A DNA stretch of 64,000 nucleotides from Lactuca virosa (lineage: Eukaryota > Streptophyta > Magnoliopsida > Asterales > Asteraceae), in the NCBI GenBank assembly GCA_928212115.1, contig CAKMRJ010003334.1:32934134-32998133 (forward strand), in the 5' to 3' direction. Under the pieces are notes generated by a model that was not told the origin of the DNA, did not search any database, and saw only the letters and a list, made by a program, of their open reading frames with translations. Of the stretch, positions 1 to 11,176 are shown one piece after another. A program made the translations under genes and the position numbers. Each line of letters begins with the position of its first letter. The stretch's first letter is position 1.

Positions 1-95
1 TTCCCTTGGTACCATTCAAAGGGCTCTTCCGCTTCTTCCCTTTACCTTTCCCGATTGCCAAGACAGGGGACGCGATAGGAGTAGGAGTGGTAACA
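1..95 (-). pseudogene. Copia X gag, distal fragment
   Basis: Read on the minus strand this encodes a basic linker with the motif PVLAIGKGKGKK, matching the gag of copia F (PVLAIGQGKGKN, near 19811). It is the downstream half of a Ty1/copia gag; the upstream half lies at 10824-11156. Removing gypsy A and one copy of its 5-bp duplication restores one reading frame across the break, so a single copia gag was split by insertion. The fragment continues off the left edge, so its pol status is unknown. Confidence 0.8.
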
Positions 96-100
96 ACCGA
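96..100. repeat. TSD of gypsy A, left copy (ACCGA)
   Basis: The five bases before the LTR are ACCGA and are repeated exactly at 10819-10823 after the other LTR. This is the staggered-cut signature of integrase and defines the element ends. Confidence 0.95.
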
Positions 101-2321
101 TGTCACACCCTCAAACTAGGATGGCGGAAACATTCGGGGGTGGGTGACTTCACGTAGTATCATAACAGTTGAATATTGTAAAGAAAGTAAACACAACCAT
201 CATAAATATAATAAAAACTTACATTGTTGCGTGTAATACATGTTTCAAAAGAATATTACAAATATGATTTTAAATGTTTTGATATAGACGCCTTAGCGTT
301 CCTTCTCAAAAAGCTGATGGTTACCTGTATTACTGATTCCCTGAGAAATACAAGTAGTTTTGAAAAGTGTCAACAATTAAGTTGGTGAGTTCATAAGCGT
401 TTTTGTAATGAAATTTGTATGTCCTTTAGTAAAAATAACTGAACGTGTTTTCCAGAAAATCCAATATTTTCTACATATAGTTTGAAAAAGTTCCAAGGAC
501 TAGAGTACAGTAGTGTCTTTCGTGCTCAAAATAATGAAAGTGTATTTATACTCAAATAATGTATTTACTGAATGCATTCAAAAGTCTCGTAAATCAAGAT
601 TATTTTAATACTTCCGTGTGAGTTTTATAACCATGCTATTGACCTAGACTGCCTGTAACAACGTTCTTCAGGCGTTGTAGTGTTATGACGTTTGTCACCC
701 CAGACCTGCCGGTCTAACTGTAGCTAACAGTTTAGGTGCGGGATTGTCAATCCCGTATAGATCTATACACAAGTATCACGCTCTCCCTCCAAGAGATTAT
801 GGTTTATAATACAGGACTTGAAATACGTACTTGAGAGTACGTTGAAGCTGAATGTCTCACAACTCTTAGTATTTAATAGATTTACGAAAAGAAAAGTCTA
901 TATTTCGTGTAGATGAAAGTATTTCATTTTCACAATGTTTACGTAAAGATGTAATGAATAACCCGCAAACTATACCCATTATAGTTTTTCCGAAAGTGTG
1001 TTCCATTTGGCGATAAAAACTCGATGTAATACTAAATTTGCATGTAAAGTATAACGTTGATATAAAAGTTATTCTAACATTTATAAAATGTAGATGGTGT
1101 ATTTGAATTCGTATAAAATGATAAGTTTTTCCCGTATTGAACTTGTATTCCCCCCCCCTAAAATATGAAAAGACGTAAAAATTAGGGGTATGAACTCACC
1201 TGAAAAGTGTGGTGATTCGAAGAAAACGAGATTTTTCACGAGCGGCGCTCGACCGGAAAGTGGTGAGATTCTCGGGAATCTCGGGGCTCTGACCTTCGTC
1301 GGGGCGAGGTGAATGAAAACCGGGGCTTCGAGATATTTCTTGCACGTAAAACGGAGTTAAAACGCAAGAGGAAAAGAGAAAATGAGCACTTATGCCCGAA
1401 ACCCTCGCATCCTTTTTATAGTGGCTGAAGGCCCTCGGTACGCTGGGCGTACGAGGGTACGCGGGGCGTACTCGGACGTCATGCATGACCGCATCTTCGA
1501 TTGCCGGACTTCGGACAGACGGCGTAGAGGCGTAGGGGGCGACGTGGACGATCCGGAGCCTAGCATCCGAGTACGCTGGGCGTACGAGGGTACGCTGGGC
1601 GTAAATCGTCTCGTTTTGTGCACCTCGAACTTGTAAAATCCGTAACGTTTGCATACGAGCTCCGATATTGACGTTCTTTATATCCACGCGAAGGTGAGAA
1701 AATAATCTACAACTTTCATTTAGACTTCGTCGGCTAATTTTGATTTTATTTTTAATTATATTTTATTTAATAGGCCGGGACATATAATTCATTAAAAATC
1801 CATAACTTCTTTATCCGACGTCCGTTTTCGTATGTCTTTTTACCATTGCACTACTATTGTAGAGACCTTGAACTCTCGTTTAGGTTGCGTCGGCTAAAAA
1901 TCACTCGATCTTTATTTCGAGTTTTTAGCTGTCTACCACTGTTCCGAAATTAGAAAAAATCATAACTTCCTCATACGAAGTCAGATTTGGGCGTTCTTTT
2001 ATGTATGTTCACGGTTTAACGTAATCTACGACTTTCGTGTTAGATACCTAAGGTAAAAATCATTTTATTGAAGTTTCACTTTTTACGTTTAGCAGTGTTT
2101 TACCGGGTGTGTCGTGGATTTTCGATTGGTCATAACTCCTTCGTTATAACTCGGATTTGAGTGTTCTTTATGTTTTTGGAACCTTGGCACGATATCTAAC
2201 ACTTTATGCATCCCAATTAGATTTTAGAACACTTCATTTTTTCGCTAATTTCGTGATTCCAAATAGTTCATTATATTTGACTTTTTGAATGTTACATTTG
2301 ACTTAAATATCGGTTGTTACA
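101..2321 (-). repeat. Gypsy A 3' LTR
   Basis: It starts TGTCACACCC and ends GTTACA on the plus strand (TG...CA), 2221 bp, and matches 8583-10818 almost base for base. On the minus strand it contains four palindromes of the GTACGC-TGG-GCGTAC type (1438-1604), a TATA-like CACTATAAAAAGG (about 1411-1423), a predicted leader intron with donor GTGAGT at 1199 and acceptor CTCAG at 341, a 9-bp C run near 1150, and four degenerate units spaced 160-170 bp (landmarks 1671, 1831, 1991, 2161). Confidence 0.93.
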
Positions 2322-2356
2322 TCATCCCCCTGTTAGAGGAATTTCGTCCCGAAATT
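2322..2356 (-). other. Gypsy A polypurine tract and adjacent hairpin
   Basis: On the minus strand the LTR is preceded by AACAGGGGGATGA, the polypurine tract that primes plus-strand DNA. Just upstream, 2340-2356 is a perfect 7-bp inverted repeat, AATTTCG/CGAAATT, with a 3-nt loop. Equivalent hairpins precede the tract in D, B and C. Confidence 0.8.
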
Positions 2357-2372
2357 TAATCTAAGACAGAGT

Positions 2373-5300
2373 TTATGGATTAGGAAAAAGATGTGGGTAC
2401 TTTTGTCTCATCTGGTCCTCGCGTTCCCAGGTGTATTCAGGTTCTCGCCTGGCGTTCCAACGGACCTTCACAATGGTATGCGGCTTTGTTTAGTTCTTTT
2501 AATTTCCCGATCCATGATCTCTACTGGCTCTTCAACGAATTGGAGACGTTCGTTGATTTCAATTTCGTCTAGAGGAATAACGAGGGTCTCATCGACACGT
2601 GAAAGATAAGGTGTACGTTATTGAGTTCCTGTGGTAATCGAAGTTTGTACCCCACTGGTCCGATCCTGGCAAGGATCTTGAATGGTCCGATATATCTTGG
2701 GTTTAGTTTACCACGCTTTCCGAAACATATTAACCCCTTCCAGGGCGAGACCTTCAATAGCACTCGGTCTCCATCCTGAAATTCTAAAGGTTTCCTTCTT
2801 TTGTCCGCATAACTCTTTTGTCTGTTTCTGGAAGCCTTCAGTCGCTCCCGGATTTGAACAATCTTTTCCGTAGTTTCCCTTATGATTTCTGGTCCAGTGA
2901 GAGTGCTGTCAGTTGCTTGTCCTCTTGCTAGTTGGGTGTCACCCACTTCGGCCCAGCACAGAGGTGATCTGCACTTACGGCCATAGAGGGCTTTGAATGG
3001 GGCAACCTTGATGCTAGTGTGATAGCTATTGTTGTACGAGAACTCGACCAATGGTAAATGGGTGTCCCACGCCTTACCAAAATCGATCACACAAGCTCTT
3101 AGCATATCTTCCAAGGTTTGAATGGTTCTCTCACTCTGGCCGTCGGTCTGTGGGTGGTAGGTGGTACTCATGTCTAGCTTCGTTCCTAAAGATTTTTGTA
3201 GTGACTGCCAGAACCTCGAGGTGAATCTACTATCTCGGTCCGAGATAATGGATATTAGCACACCATGCAGTCGTACAATCTCCCTGATGTATGTTCTAGT
3301 TAGTTCTCTCCAGTTTATCCGTTTCCTTGATTGGTAGGAAGTGCGCGGATTTGGTTAACCTGTCGACGATCACCCAGATGGTGTCGAGTCCGCTTGCCGT
3401 CTTGGGTAACTTAGTTATGAAGTCCATGGTTATCCGCTCCCACTTCCATTCGGGTATTTCTGATTATGGCAACAATCTGAGGGCTTTTGGTATTCCACCT
3501 TGACTTTGGCGCAAGTCAAACATTTGCCTACGTAGGTAGCATTTCGCTTTCATGTTCGGCCACCAATACAGTTTCTTGAGGTCTAGTACATCTTGTCTGA
3601 GCCGGGATGTACGGAGTAGCGAGTGTTTATGAGCTTCGTTCATGACAACATCCCTGAATCCACCAAATTTGGTGTCCAGATCCGATTCATGAGACAACGA
3701 ACTCCGTCATCCCTGACTTCAAGGTTTTTGTCCATTCCTCTCAATGCTTCACCTGTCACGTTCTCTGGCCTCAAGGCTTCTTTCCTGTGCTTCTTTGATT
3801 TGTGCGGACAGGTGTGAGTGGATGGTCATTGTTAAGGATTTCACTCGGCGGCCCGAGTATTCCTTTCGGCTGAGTGCATCGGCTACTACATTAGCTTTCC
3901 CGGGATGATAACGAATTTCGCATTCGTAATCGTTTAATAGTTCTACCCACCGTCTTTGTCTCATGTTGAGTTCCTTTTGACTGAGGATGTGTTGAAGGCT
4001 TTTATGATCGGTGAAGATTGTACATTTCGTGCCGTAGAGGTAGTGCCTCCAGATCTTTAGGGCGAAAACGACGGCTCCTAGTTCGAGATCGTGCGTGGTG
4101 TAGTTTACCTCGTGCGTCTTCAGTTGTCTTGAGGCGTATGCGATGACCTTCCCTCGTTGCATCAGGACACATCCAAGTCCCTGGTTTGACGCGTCACAGT
4201 AGACCACGAAGTCTTCTCTTCCTTCTGGCAAAGATAATATAGGTGCACTACATAGGGCTCGCTTTAATGTTTGGAATGCAACGTCTTGTTTCTCTCCCCA
4301 GCTGAAGGTTACTCCCTTCTGAGTCAGGGTGGTAAGTGGCTTAGCAATCTTTGAGAAGTTTTGTATGAACCTTCGGTAATACCCGGCGAGGCCCAAGAAT
4401 TGTCGGATTTCCGTTGGAGTCCTTGGAGTTGTCCAGTTCTCGATTGCCTTGATTTTGGAAGGGTCCACGTGTATCCCCTCCTCGCTGACTACGTGACCTA
4501 GGAAATCTACCTTCCGAATCCAAAACTCGCATTTTGAGAATTTTGCGTAAAGCTTCTCCGTCCTTAACGTTTGTAAGACTTGTCGGAGATGTTGGCTATG
4601 TTCATCCTTGCTCCTTGAATAGATGAGTATATCGTCTATGAACACGATTACAAATTTGTCCACGAACGGACGACATACTTGGTTCATCAAATCCATGAAC
4701 ACCGTCGGTGCATTTGTTAAGCCAAAGGGCATCACCACAAACTCGTAGTGACCATAGCGAGTTCGGAATGCTGTTTTGGGAATGTCTCCTTCCAGAACTC
4801 GTAGCTGGTGATACCCAGACCGCAAATCGATCTTTGAGAAGTAGCTCGCTCCTTGTAGTTGGTCGAATAGATCGTCTATGCGTGGTAAGGGATATCGGTT
4901 CTTGATCGTGAGTTTCTTCAGCTCCCGGTAATCAATGCACATGCGAAAAGATCCGTCCTTCTTCTTTACAAACAAGACTGGTGCTCCCCAAGGTGAGAAG
5001 CTCGGTCTGATGAATCCCTTGCTTAGAAGCTCGTTCAGCTGGCTAGATAACTCCTGCATTTCAGCCGGTGCTAGACGGTATGGCGATTTTGCTACTGGGG
5101 TAGCTCCGGGAATCAAGTCGATCCTGAACTCGACTTGACGTTCTGGTGGGATCCCTGGAAGATCTTTAGGGAAAATGTCGGGGAAATTACAGACTTCCGG
5201 AATGTCTTTAATGTCCTTCATTTCTCGTTTCTTGTCTACTACGTGGGCTAGAAAGGCATGATATTCCTTGCGAAGGTATTTTTGGGCTTTGACGCATGAG

Positions 5301-5739
5301 ATGATTTGTAAATTTGCACTGGGTTTGTCACCATAAATGACAAGAGTTTTGCCACTTGGCAGATTGAGGCGAACGACCCTTTCGTGACAAAGTATATCGG
5401 CATGGTGAAGGCTTAACCAGTCCATACCGATGATGACATCAAAACTTCTTATAGTAATCGGCATAAGGTCGATTTGGAACGAGTGTTCATTTAAATTTAA
5501 CGTACAGCCCATGTACATATCGTTTGTGCTTTCCGTTTTCCCGTTTGCCATTTCTACCGTGAATGTTTTATTGAGTGCTTGGGGTTTTTGAGTAAGTAAG
5601 TGTTTGAATTTATGACTCACGAAACTTCTCTCCACACCACAGTCAAAGAGTATGCATGCATAAATGTCATTGAGGAGAAACGTACCCGTAACCACCGTGG
5701 GATCAGCTATTGCCTCTTCTGCCCTATTGCCAGCACTCT
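2373..5739 (-). pseudogene. pol: Gypsy A pol (PR-RT-RNase H-IN-chromodomain), broken
   Basis: The longest open stretch is 3749-5809. It holds protease (LFDCGV in place of the usual DSGA, so Ser to Cys beside the catalytic Asp), RT with [16 protein letters not shown] and the active-site [10 protein letters not shown], and RNase H with [14 protein letters not shown] and FTDHKSLQ. After [11 protein letters not shown] the frame breaks; the integrase zinc finger (3464-3697) and the DDE core (from 3261, SDRDSRF then [12 protein letters not shown]) lie in other frames. The C-terminal tail near 2380-2580 reads EEPVEIMDREIKRTKQSRIP, a chromodomain-like end. The RT catalytic aspartates are intact, but the polyprotein cannot be read as one piece. 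Confidence 0.9.
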
Positions 5740-6932
5740 TCCTACACCCCGCCAACATTCTTTGCCTTAGGGCAATCCCTCTTGAAGTGCCCAGTTTCCC
5801 CACACCCATAACATGCCTGGCTTACTCCAGTACCAGAACTTGGGTGATTGGTCGCGCCGGTGCCTTACAGAAACGGGCAGTGTGCCCTTTTCTGTCGCAG
5901 GTTTTTACAGTGCATTTCCCGGCAATTACCGTGGTGATGGTAATTGCATTTGTTGCACTTTGGCAGATTCCCAGCATATTGTTTTGTGGTCGGCGCGGGG
6001 TAGCGGGAACAGCAGTAGCGGGAACAGCAGTGGGGCAGTAGCGGCATGGACCGCCACTATTTGTTTCTTTGATGGTTCTTGCGAAGTTTGACCTTTCCTC
6101 TTGTTCCAAAACTTCTTCTTGTTGTTGGTGTTGGCATTGCTATCTATTGTTGTTGCTTCCTTTGGTTGGTTCCGGGACGACGGTCGTGATACTTTGGCAG
6201 ACCCCATGATCAACGAGAGATTGTACCAGTTCCTTGGCGCTGTCGAACGTCGTGGGTTTGGAAGCTAGCACACTCCTTGAAGTTGGGGCGACAGCCCCAG
6301 ATATACCTTTCACCTTTTGGCTTTCCAGAATCATCATTCCTGGGCATAGTATCATCAAATCACTGAACCTATTCGTATAGCTTGTGATGTCCGAGCCTAC
6401 CATCGTAAGGCCCCAAAGCTCCTGTTCGAGCTTCTGAATCTCGCCCCTTGGGCAGTACTCTGTATAGTAGCTCCGTTTCAGGTTCTCCCACCCATTGAGT
6501 TGCCACCACAGAGTTAGTGACTTGACGTGGCCATTCCACCACGTTAGGGCTCGCTCGGAGAAAGAAAGTACAGGCGGCAAATTTTACTTTGCTTTCCTCG
6601 GGGCATGAGCATATCTCGAACACAGCTTCCGTTTTCTCTATCCATTGGGATAGAGCCATCACTCCCCCAGATCCATTAAAGGGGATGGGTTTGCTGTTGG
6701 AGAAGTCTTTGTAAGTACATTCCCCAGAGCGACCTTGATTTTGGCCATTAGTAGAGCTATTTATCCCTCCTCCTGATCCGTTGTTACTCATTTGTGCCAT
6801 TGCTGCGGTTACGGCGGCTGTTACAACAGCCTGAAAGGTAGCAGCATCCATTGATGGAGGGGGTGGTGGAGGTGGTGCTGGTGCTGGTGCTCCGTTTGTA
6901 TTGAAACGTCGGGGATTTCTCCTTGGTGGCAT
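5740..6932 (-). pseudogene. gag: Gypsy A gag, frameshifted
   Basis: It starts MPPRRNPRRFNT at 6932, the same MPPR start as element D. A proline run and an alanine-rich stretch (QAVVTAAVTAAMAQ) precede the retrotransposon gag domain (CTYKDFSNSKP...GGVMALSQWIEKTEA). The frame shifts near 6550, where RALTWWNGHVKSL continues, and again before the zinc knuckles. The last knuckle, [14 protein letters not shown], is readable near 5770-5815. The gag of element H at the right edge is the intact equivalent. Gag would form the cytoplasmic particle. Confidence 0.9.
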
Positions 6933-7327
6933 GATTCTGCCACAAGTTAAGAGACGAATTCTTGATAAGTCATTAGAAATGATTATGGAAGGTTTTAGTA
7001 TTATCAGTTTTAGTTCTGAACATTTCTGGTTTTCGCATGTAAATGGAAACTTTCAAAAATAAGTGTATGCTTCTTTTAAGAATTTTAATGGAATACTCAA
7101 GGAAATAATAAACGCGTGTCAATTTCATTGATATTAGTATATGATACAACGATCAGGAAAATTTGACCTTATATAGGTCTAGGGTACACCAATGAAAATG
7201 GGAAAATTTGACCGCATTTCGACCCCCGAACTGCGTTCTCACAATTCGTCGGGTTTACATTCTTAAAGAAAAGAGTAGCACCAACACTTATTTAATAGGT
7301 ATATACATAGCGTCAGAAGTACGTGCT
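6933..7327 (-). other. Gypsy A spacer between pre-gag ORF and gag
   Basis: About 395 bp of AT-rich sequence with no coding potential that I can defend. It would be untranslated leader between the pre-gag ORF and gag. Confidence 0.6.
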
Positions 7328-8019
7328 CTACTCTGAGCGGGTGGCACGCTGCGGACCATGGTATGTGGTTGTGGAAGCCTTAGCTCGGGCTACTTGACGT
7401 TCGGCCTCGATGACGCGCCTCTCCATGGCGGCTTGGCTCTTATGGAGCTCCCTCACTTCGTTTCTTGTAGCAGTAATGTCCCTCTGCAGGGAAAAGGTGT
7501 GCTCTATTGTTCGCTCATGTTCTTTGTCCAGACGACGAAGACGTACCGCGGTGACAGCAGCGGTGGCCCTAATGTCCAAAAGTTGGTTGGCATTTGCTCT
7601 TGCTTGCTCGCCTTGGTTGGCAATGCGTCGGACCATGACAGGGAGTGCCCTGTCAGCCGAAACCCCGTTGCGGAGGTTATAAAAGCCTCGCGCCATGCCG
7701 TAGGGTGGGCGTTGCCCTTGTTACCTGCTCCATCGCTTCAGATCCACAGCCCAGCGGGGCGCCGGGCCCTGAAAGTTCCTTGGGGTATTTGCTGCTCCTC
7801 GGGGAGGATTGTAGATCTCGGGCTCCGAGTCTGTGCTCCCACCATCTCCTTCCTCTTCTGTATCTTCGTCTGGGTCTTCCTCAGGATCCTCTTCAGATTC
7901 TTCTTCGGGTTCTTCCTCGGGAATTTCCTCTTCGGAATCCTCTTCGGGTTCTTCCTCAATCAGCCTCCATTACCCTGGTTAGGGTAGTAGGGATCCCCGG
8001 GAATGTGAAAACCTGCCAT
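7328..8019 (-). pseudogene. Gypsy A pre-gag ORF (acidic plus coiled-coil protein)
   Basis: On the minus strand an ATG at 8019 opens MAGFHIPGDPYYPNQGNGG, then a TGA stop. In a shifted frame a Glu/Asp-rich segment follows (repeats of EEEPEE), then QGPAPRWAVDLKRWS. After another break comes a 123-residue stretch from 7696: MARGFYNLRNGVSADRALP, VRRIANQGEQA, then a heptad-like VRLRRLDKEHERT...EVRELHKSQAAMERR. Element D has the same blocks in the same order (57418-58048). It is not a gag, protease or pol domain that I recognise. The order acidic region then coiled coil suggests a structural or chaperone-like accessory protein; the function is unknown. Confidence 0.7.
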
Positions 8020-8567
8020 TTCGTCTGATCGAGAATAGGGGCAAGAGAATTATATAAAACTCGGGAGTAAGAAGGGAAATTTTCGATAAGGGTAAATTTT
8101 ATTCGACGATTCCTATTTCTAATTAAATACTGAGATTCGCATGATTATAACAGTTCTTTTAGTTTTTGCAAAATACTCCTATATTATTTCAAATTCGTGA
8201 GTTTGATTCTAGTATTTAATTCGGTACGTTTTCGACTTGTTGCTTACTACGACCATTCCTCGACATACGTTGGTCACATCCAGGATAAATATAGTTGATC
8301 AGGCTATATTTATTCTCGATTTGATTTACATACCCCGAGGCCTAGTCGTAGTGTCGCAACTTGTCTTAATACTTCTTTATAAAACTTTGCTATGATACGA
8401 GATTGATGCATGCGTGTACTTATATTTTTTAAAAAAAAATGTATATCACTTTAATTTATTAAAAGTATCGTTTATGAAAACGTTATGTTATAGGGTTTTT
8501 GGTCCCTTTGCATTTATAGTATGTATATATTTATATGGTTCGATATACTTAGTTCACTATAAACAAT
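8020..8567 (-). other. Gypsy A leader downstream of primer site
   Basis: About 550 bp, AT-rich, untranslated leader between the primer site and the pre-gag ORF. No ORF or repeat worth naming was seen. Confidence 0.6.
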
Positions 8568-8579
8568 GCTCTGATACCA
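8568..8579 (-). promoter_or_regulatory. Gypsy A primer binding site
   Basis: The minus strand reads TGGTATCAGAGC three bases after the 5' LTR. This complements the 3' end of plant initiator Met-tRNA, the minus-strand DNA primer. Confidence 0.92.
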
Positions 8580-8582
8580 ATC

Positions 8583-10818
8583 TGTCACACCCTCAAACCA
8601 GGATGGCGGAAACATTCGGGGGTGGGTGACTTCACGTAGTATCATAACAGTTGAATATTGTAAAGAAAGTAAACACAACCATCATAAATATAATAAAAAC
8701 TTACATTGTTGCGTGTAATACATGTTTCAAAAGAATATTACAAATATGATGATTTTAAATGTTTTGATAATAGACGCCTTAGCGTTCCTTCTCCAAAAGC
8801 TGATGGTTACCTGTATTACTGATTCCCTGAGAAATACAAGTAGTTTTGAAAAGTGTCAACAATTAAGTTGGTGAGTTCATAAGCGTTTTTGTACTGAAAT
8901 TTGTATGTCCTTTAGTAAAAATAATTGAACGTGTTTTCCAGAAAATCCAATATTTTCTACATATAGTTTGAAAAAGTTCCAAGGACTAGAGTACAATAGT
9001 GTCTTTCGTGCTCAAAATAATGAAAGTGTATTTATACTCAAATAATGTATTTACTGAATGCATTCAAAAGTCTCGTAAATCAAACTTATTTTAATACTTC
9101 CGTGTGAGTTTTATAACCATGCTATTGACCTAGACTGCCTGTAACAACGTTCTTCATGCGTTGTAGTGTTATGACGTTTGTCACCCCAGACCTGCCGGTC
9201 TAACTGTAGCTAACAGTTTAGGTGCGGGATTGTCAATCCCGTATAGATCTATACACAAGTATCACGCTCTCCCTCCAAGAGATTATGGTTTATAATACAG
9301 GACTTGAAATACGTACTTGATAGTACGTTGAAGCTGAATGTCTCACAACTCTTAGTATTTAATAGATTTACGACAAGAAAAGTCTATATTTCGTGTAGAT
9401 GAAAGTATTTCATTTTCACAATGTTTACGTAAAGATGTAATGAATAACCCGCAAACTATACCCATTATAGTTTTTCCGAAAGTTTGTTCCATTTGGCGAT
9501 AAAAACTCGATGTAATACTAACTTTGCATGTAAAGTATAACGTTGATATAAAAGTTATTCTAACATTTATAAAATGTAGATGGTGATTTGAATCCGTATA
9601 AAATGATAAGTTTTTCCCGTATTGCACTTGTATTCCCCCCCCCCTAAAATATGAAAAGAGGTAAAAAGTAGGGGTATGAACTCACCTGAAAAGTGTGGTG
9701 ATTCGAAGAAAACGAGATTTTTCACGGGCGGCGCTTCGACCGGAAAGTGGTGAGATTCTCGGGAATCTCGGGGCTTTGGACCTTCGTCGGGGCTGAGGTA
9801 TGAAAACCAGGGCTTCGGGATATTTCTTGCACGTAAAACGGAGTAAAAACGCAAGAGGAAAAGAGAAAATGAGCACTTATGCCCGGAACCCTCGCATCCT
9901 TTTTATAGTGGCTGAAGGCCCACGGTACGATGGGGCGTACGAGGGTACGCGGGGCGTACTCGGACGTCATGCATGACCGCATCTTCGATTGCCGGACTTC
10001 GGACGGGACGGCGTAGAGGCGTAGGGGCGACGTGGACGATCTGGAGCCTAGCATCCGAGTACGCTGGGCGTACGAGGGTACGCTGGGCGTAAATCGTCTC
10101 GTTTTGTGCACCTCGAACTTGGAAAATCCGTAACTTTTGCATACGAGCTCCGATTTTGACGTTCTTTATATCCACGCGAAGGTGAGAAAATACTCTACAA
10201 CTTTCATTTAGACTTCGTCGGTTAATTTTGATTTTATTTTTAATTATATTTTATTTAATAGGCCGGGACATGATAATTCCGTTAAAAATCCATAACTTCT
10301 TTATCCGACGTCCGTTTTCGTATGTCTTTTTACCATTGCACTACTATTGTAGAGACCTTCAACTCCCGTTTAGGTTGCGTCGGCTAAAAATCGCTCGATC
10401 TTTATTTCGAGTTTTTAGCTGTCTACCGCTATTCCGAAATTTAGAAAAATCATAAGTTCCTCATACGAAGTCAGATTTGGGCGTTCTTTTTATGTATGTT
10501 CACGGTTTAACGTAATCTACGACTTTCGTTTAGATACCTAAGGTTAAAAATCATTTTATTGAAGTTTCACTTTTTACGTTTAGCAGTGTTTTACCAGGTG
10601 TGTCGTGGATTTTCGATTGGTCATAACTCCTTCGTTATAACTCGGATTTGAGTGTTCTTTATGTTTTTGGAAACCTTGGCACGATATCTAACACTTTATG
10701 CATCCCAATTAAGATTTTAGAACACTTCATTTTTTACGCTAATTTCGTTGATTCCTAATAGTTCATTATATTTGACTTTTTGAATGTTACATTTGACTTA
10801 AAATATCGGGTTGTTACA
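8583..10818 (-). repeat. Gypsy A 5' LTR
   Basis: Same sequence as 101-2321, 2236 bp. This copy would drive transcription. The predicted leader intron, the C run (10 bases near 9640) and the four 160-170 bp degenerate units are all present. It abuts the TSD at 10819. Confidence 0.93.
9898..10092 (-). promoter_or_regulatory. Gypsy A promoter: TATA box with two palindrome pairs
   Basis: A TATA-like CACTATAAAAAGG (minus strand, 9898-9910) is preceded by palindromes at 9925-9940 and 9945-9959 and, about 100 bp further, 10059-10073 and 10078-10092. Each has the form GTACGC-n-GCGTAC. The same order occurs in the 3' LTR. Likely the core promoter and upstream elements; the binding factor is unknown. 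Confidence 0.6.
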
Positions 10819-10823
10819 ACCGA
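10819..10823. repeat. TSD of gypsy A, right copy (ACCGA)
   Basis: Exact match to 96-100, immediately after the terminal TTACA of the LTR. Confidence 0.95.
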
Positions 10824-11156
10824 TTTACCTTTAAGACCATTTTCTGCGGTCTTCAAAAGTCCTTGAAGTTCGCTGAGTGTAACTTCCTCCTTGTTCATGT
10901 GATATGTCATCCGAAATTGATCATAACACGAAGGTAAGGAGTGCAAAATGATGTCAATTGTCAACTCCTCGGGGAAGTTCTCATTCAATTTCAGCAAACG
11001 ATCCACATACCTTTGCATTTTCTGCATGTGGCCCGTGATGGGTTCACCATCCTTCATCCGGGTTGTTATCATGGAGGAGATGATGTCATACCTCTCTTGA
11101 CGAGCACTTTGATGGTAGCGATCCATCAAGTACCGGTGCATATCAAAAGGGTACTT
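10824..11156 (-). pseudogene. gag: Copia X gag, proximal fragment
   Basis: The minus-strand reading gives a copia gag (UBN2-type) core: YLMDRYHQSARQERYDIISSM, MQRYVDRLLKLNENFPEEL and MTYHMNKEEVTLSELQGLL. It aligns with copia F gag (CQDLMEKYHQRPHQERYEIV) without gaps. Its N-terminal part is missing: upstream of PFDMHRYLMD the sequence switches to gypsy E. Downstream it is cut by gypsy A after GLKGKSV and resumes at 95-1. Confidence 0.85.
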
Positions 11157-11175
11157 GATCCATCAAGTACCGGTG
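11120..11175. repeat. Gypsy E / copia X junction with direct and fold-back repeats
   Basis: A 19-bp direct repeat (11120-11138 and 11157-11175) brackets the switch from gypsy to copia sequence. Between and inside it is a perfect 10-bp inverted repeat, GGTACTTGAT/ATCAAGTACC, with a 2-nt centre (11150-11171). Both reading frames use the shared CGGTACTTGATGG. This looks like an illegitimate recombination or template-switch scar. Confidence 0.75.
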
Positions 11176-11176
11176 A

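Larger units (their letters stand above)
101..10818 (-). mobile_element. Gypsy A, full-length Ty3/gypsy retrotransposon
   Basis: A complete element on the minus strand: 5' LTR 8583-10818, primer site, pre-gag ORF, gag, protease-RT-RNase H-integrase, polypurine tract, 3' LTR 101-2321, and a perfect TSD. The RT and the C-terminal tail resemble plant chromoviruses of the Tekay/Del type (family knowledge, no search run). The LTRs differ at roughly a few percent of positions by eye, implying a moderately recent insertion, yet gag, pol and the pre-gag ORF all carry frameshifts. Either decay came after insertion or the copy was mobilised in trans. It sits inside copia X. Confidence 0.93.

Noticed and set aside
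1382..1636. ORFs in the LTRs of gypsy A on both strands
   Set aside because: They are short, GC-palindrome driven and inside LTR promoter sequence; no domain or conserved start.
4935..5138. Plus-strand ORFs across gypsy A and E pol
   Set aside because: They are antisense shadows of RT and integrase; no independent support.
8568..8579. tRNA gene fragment
   Set aside because: Only the 12 bases complementary to the initiator tRNA 3' end are present, as expected for a primer binding site.
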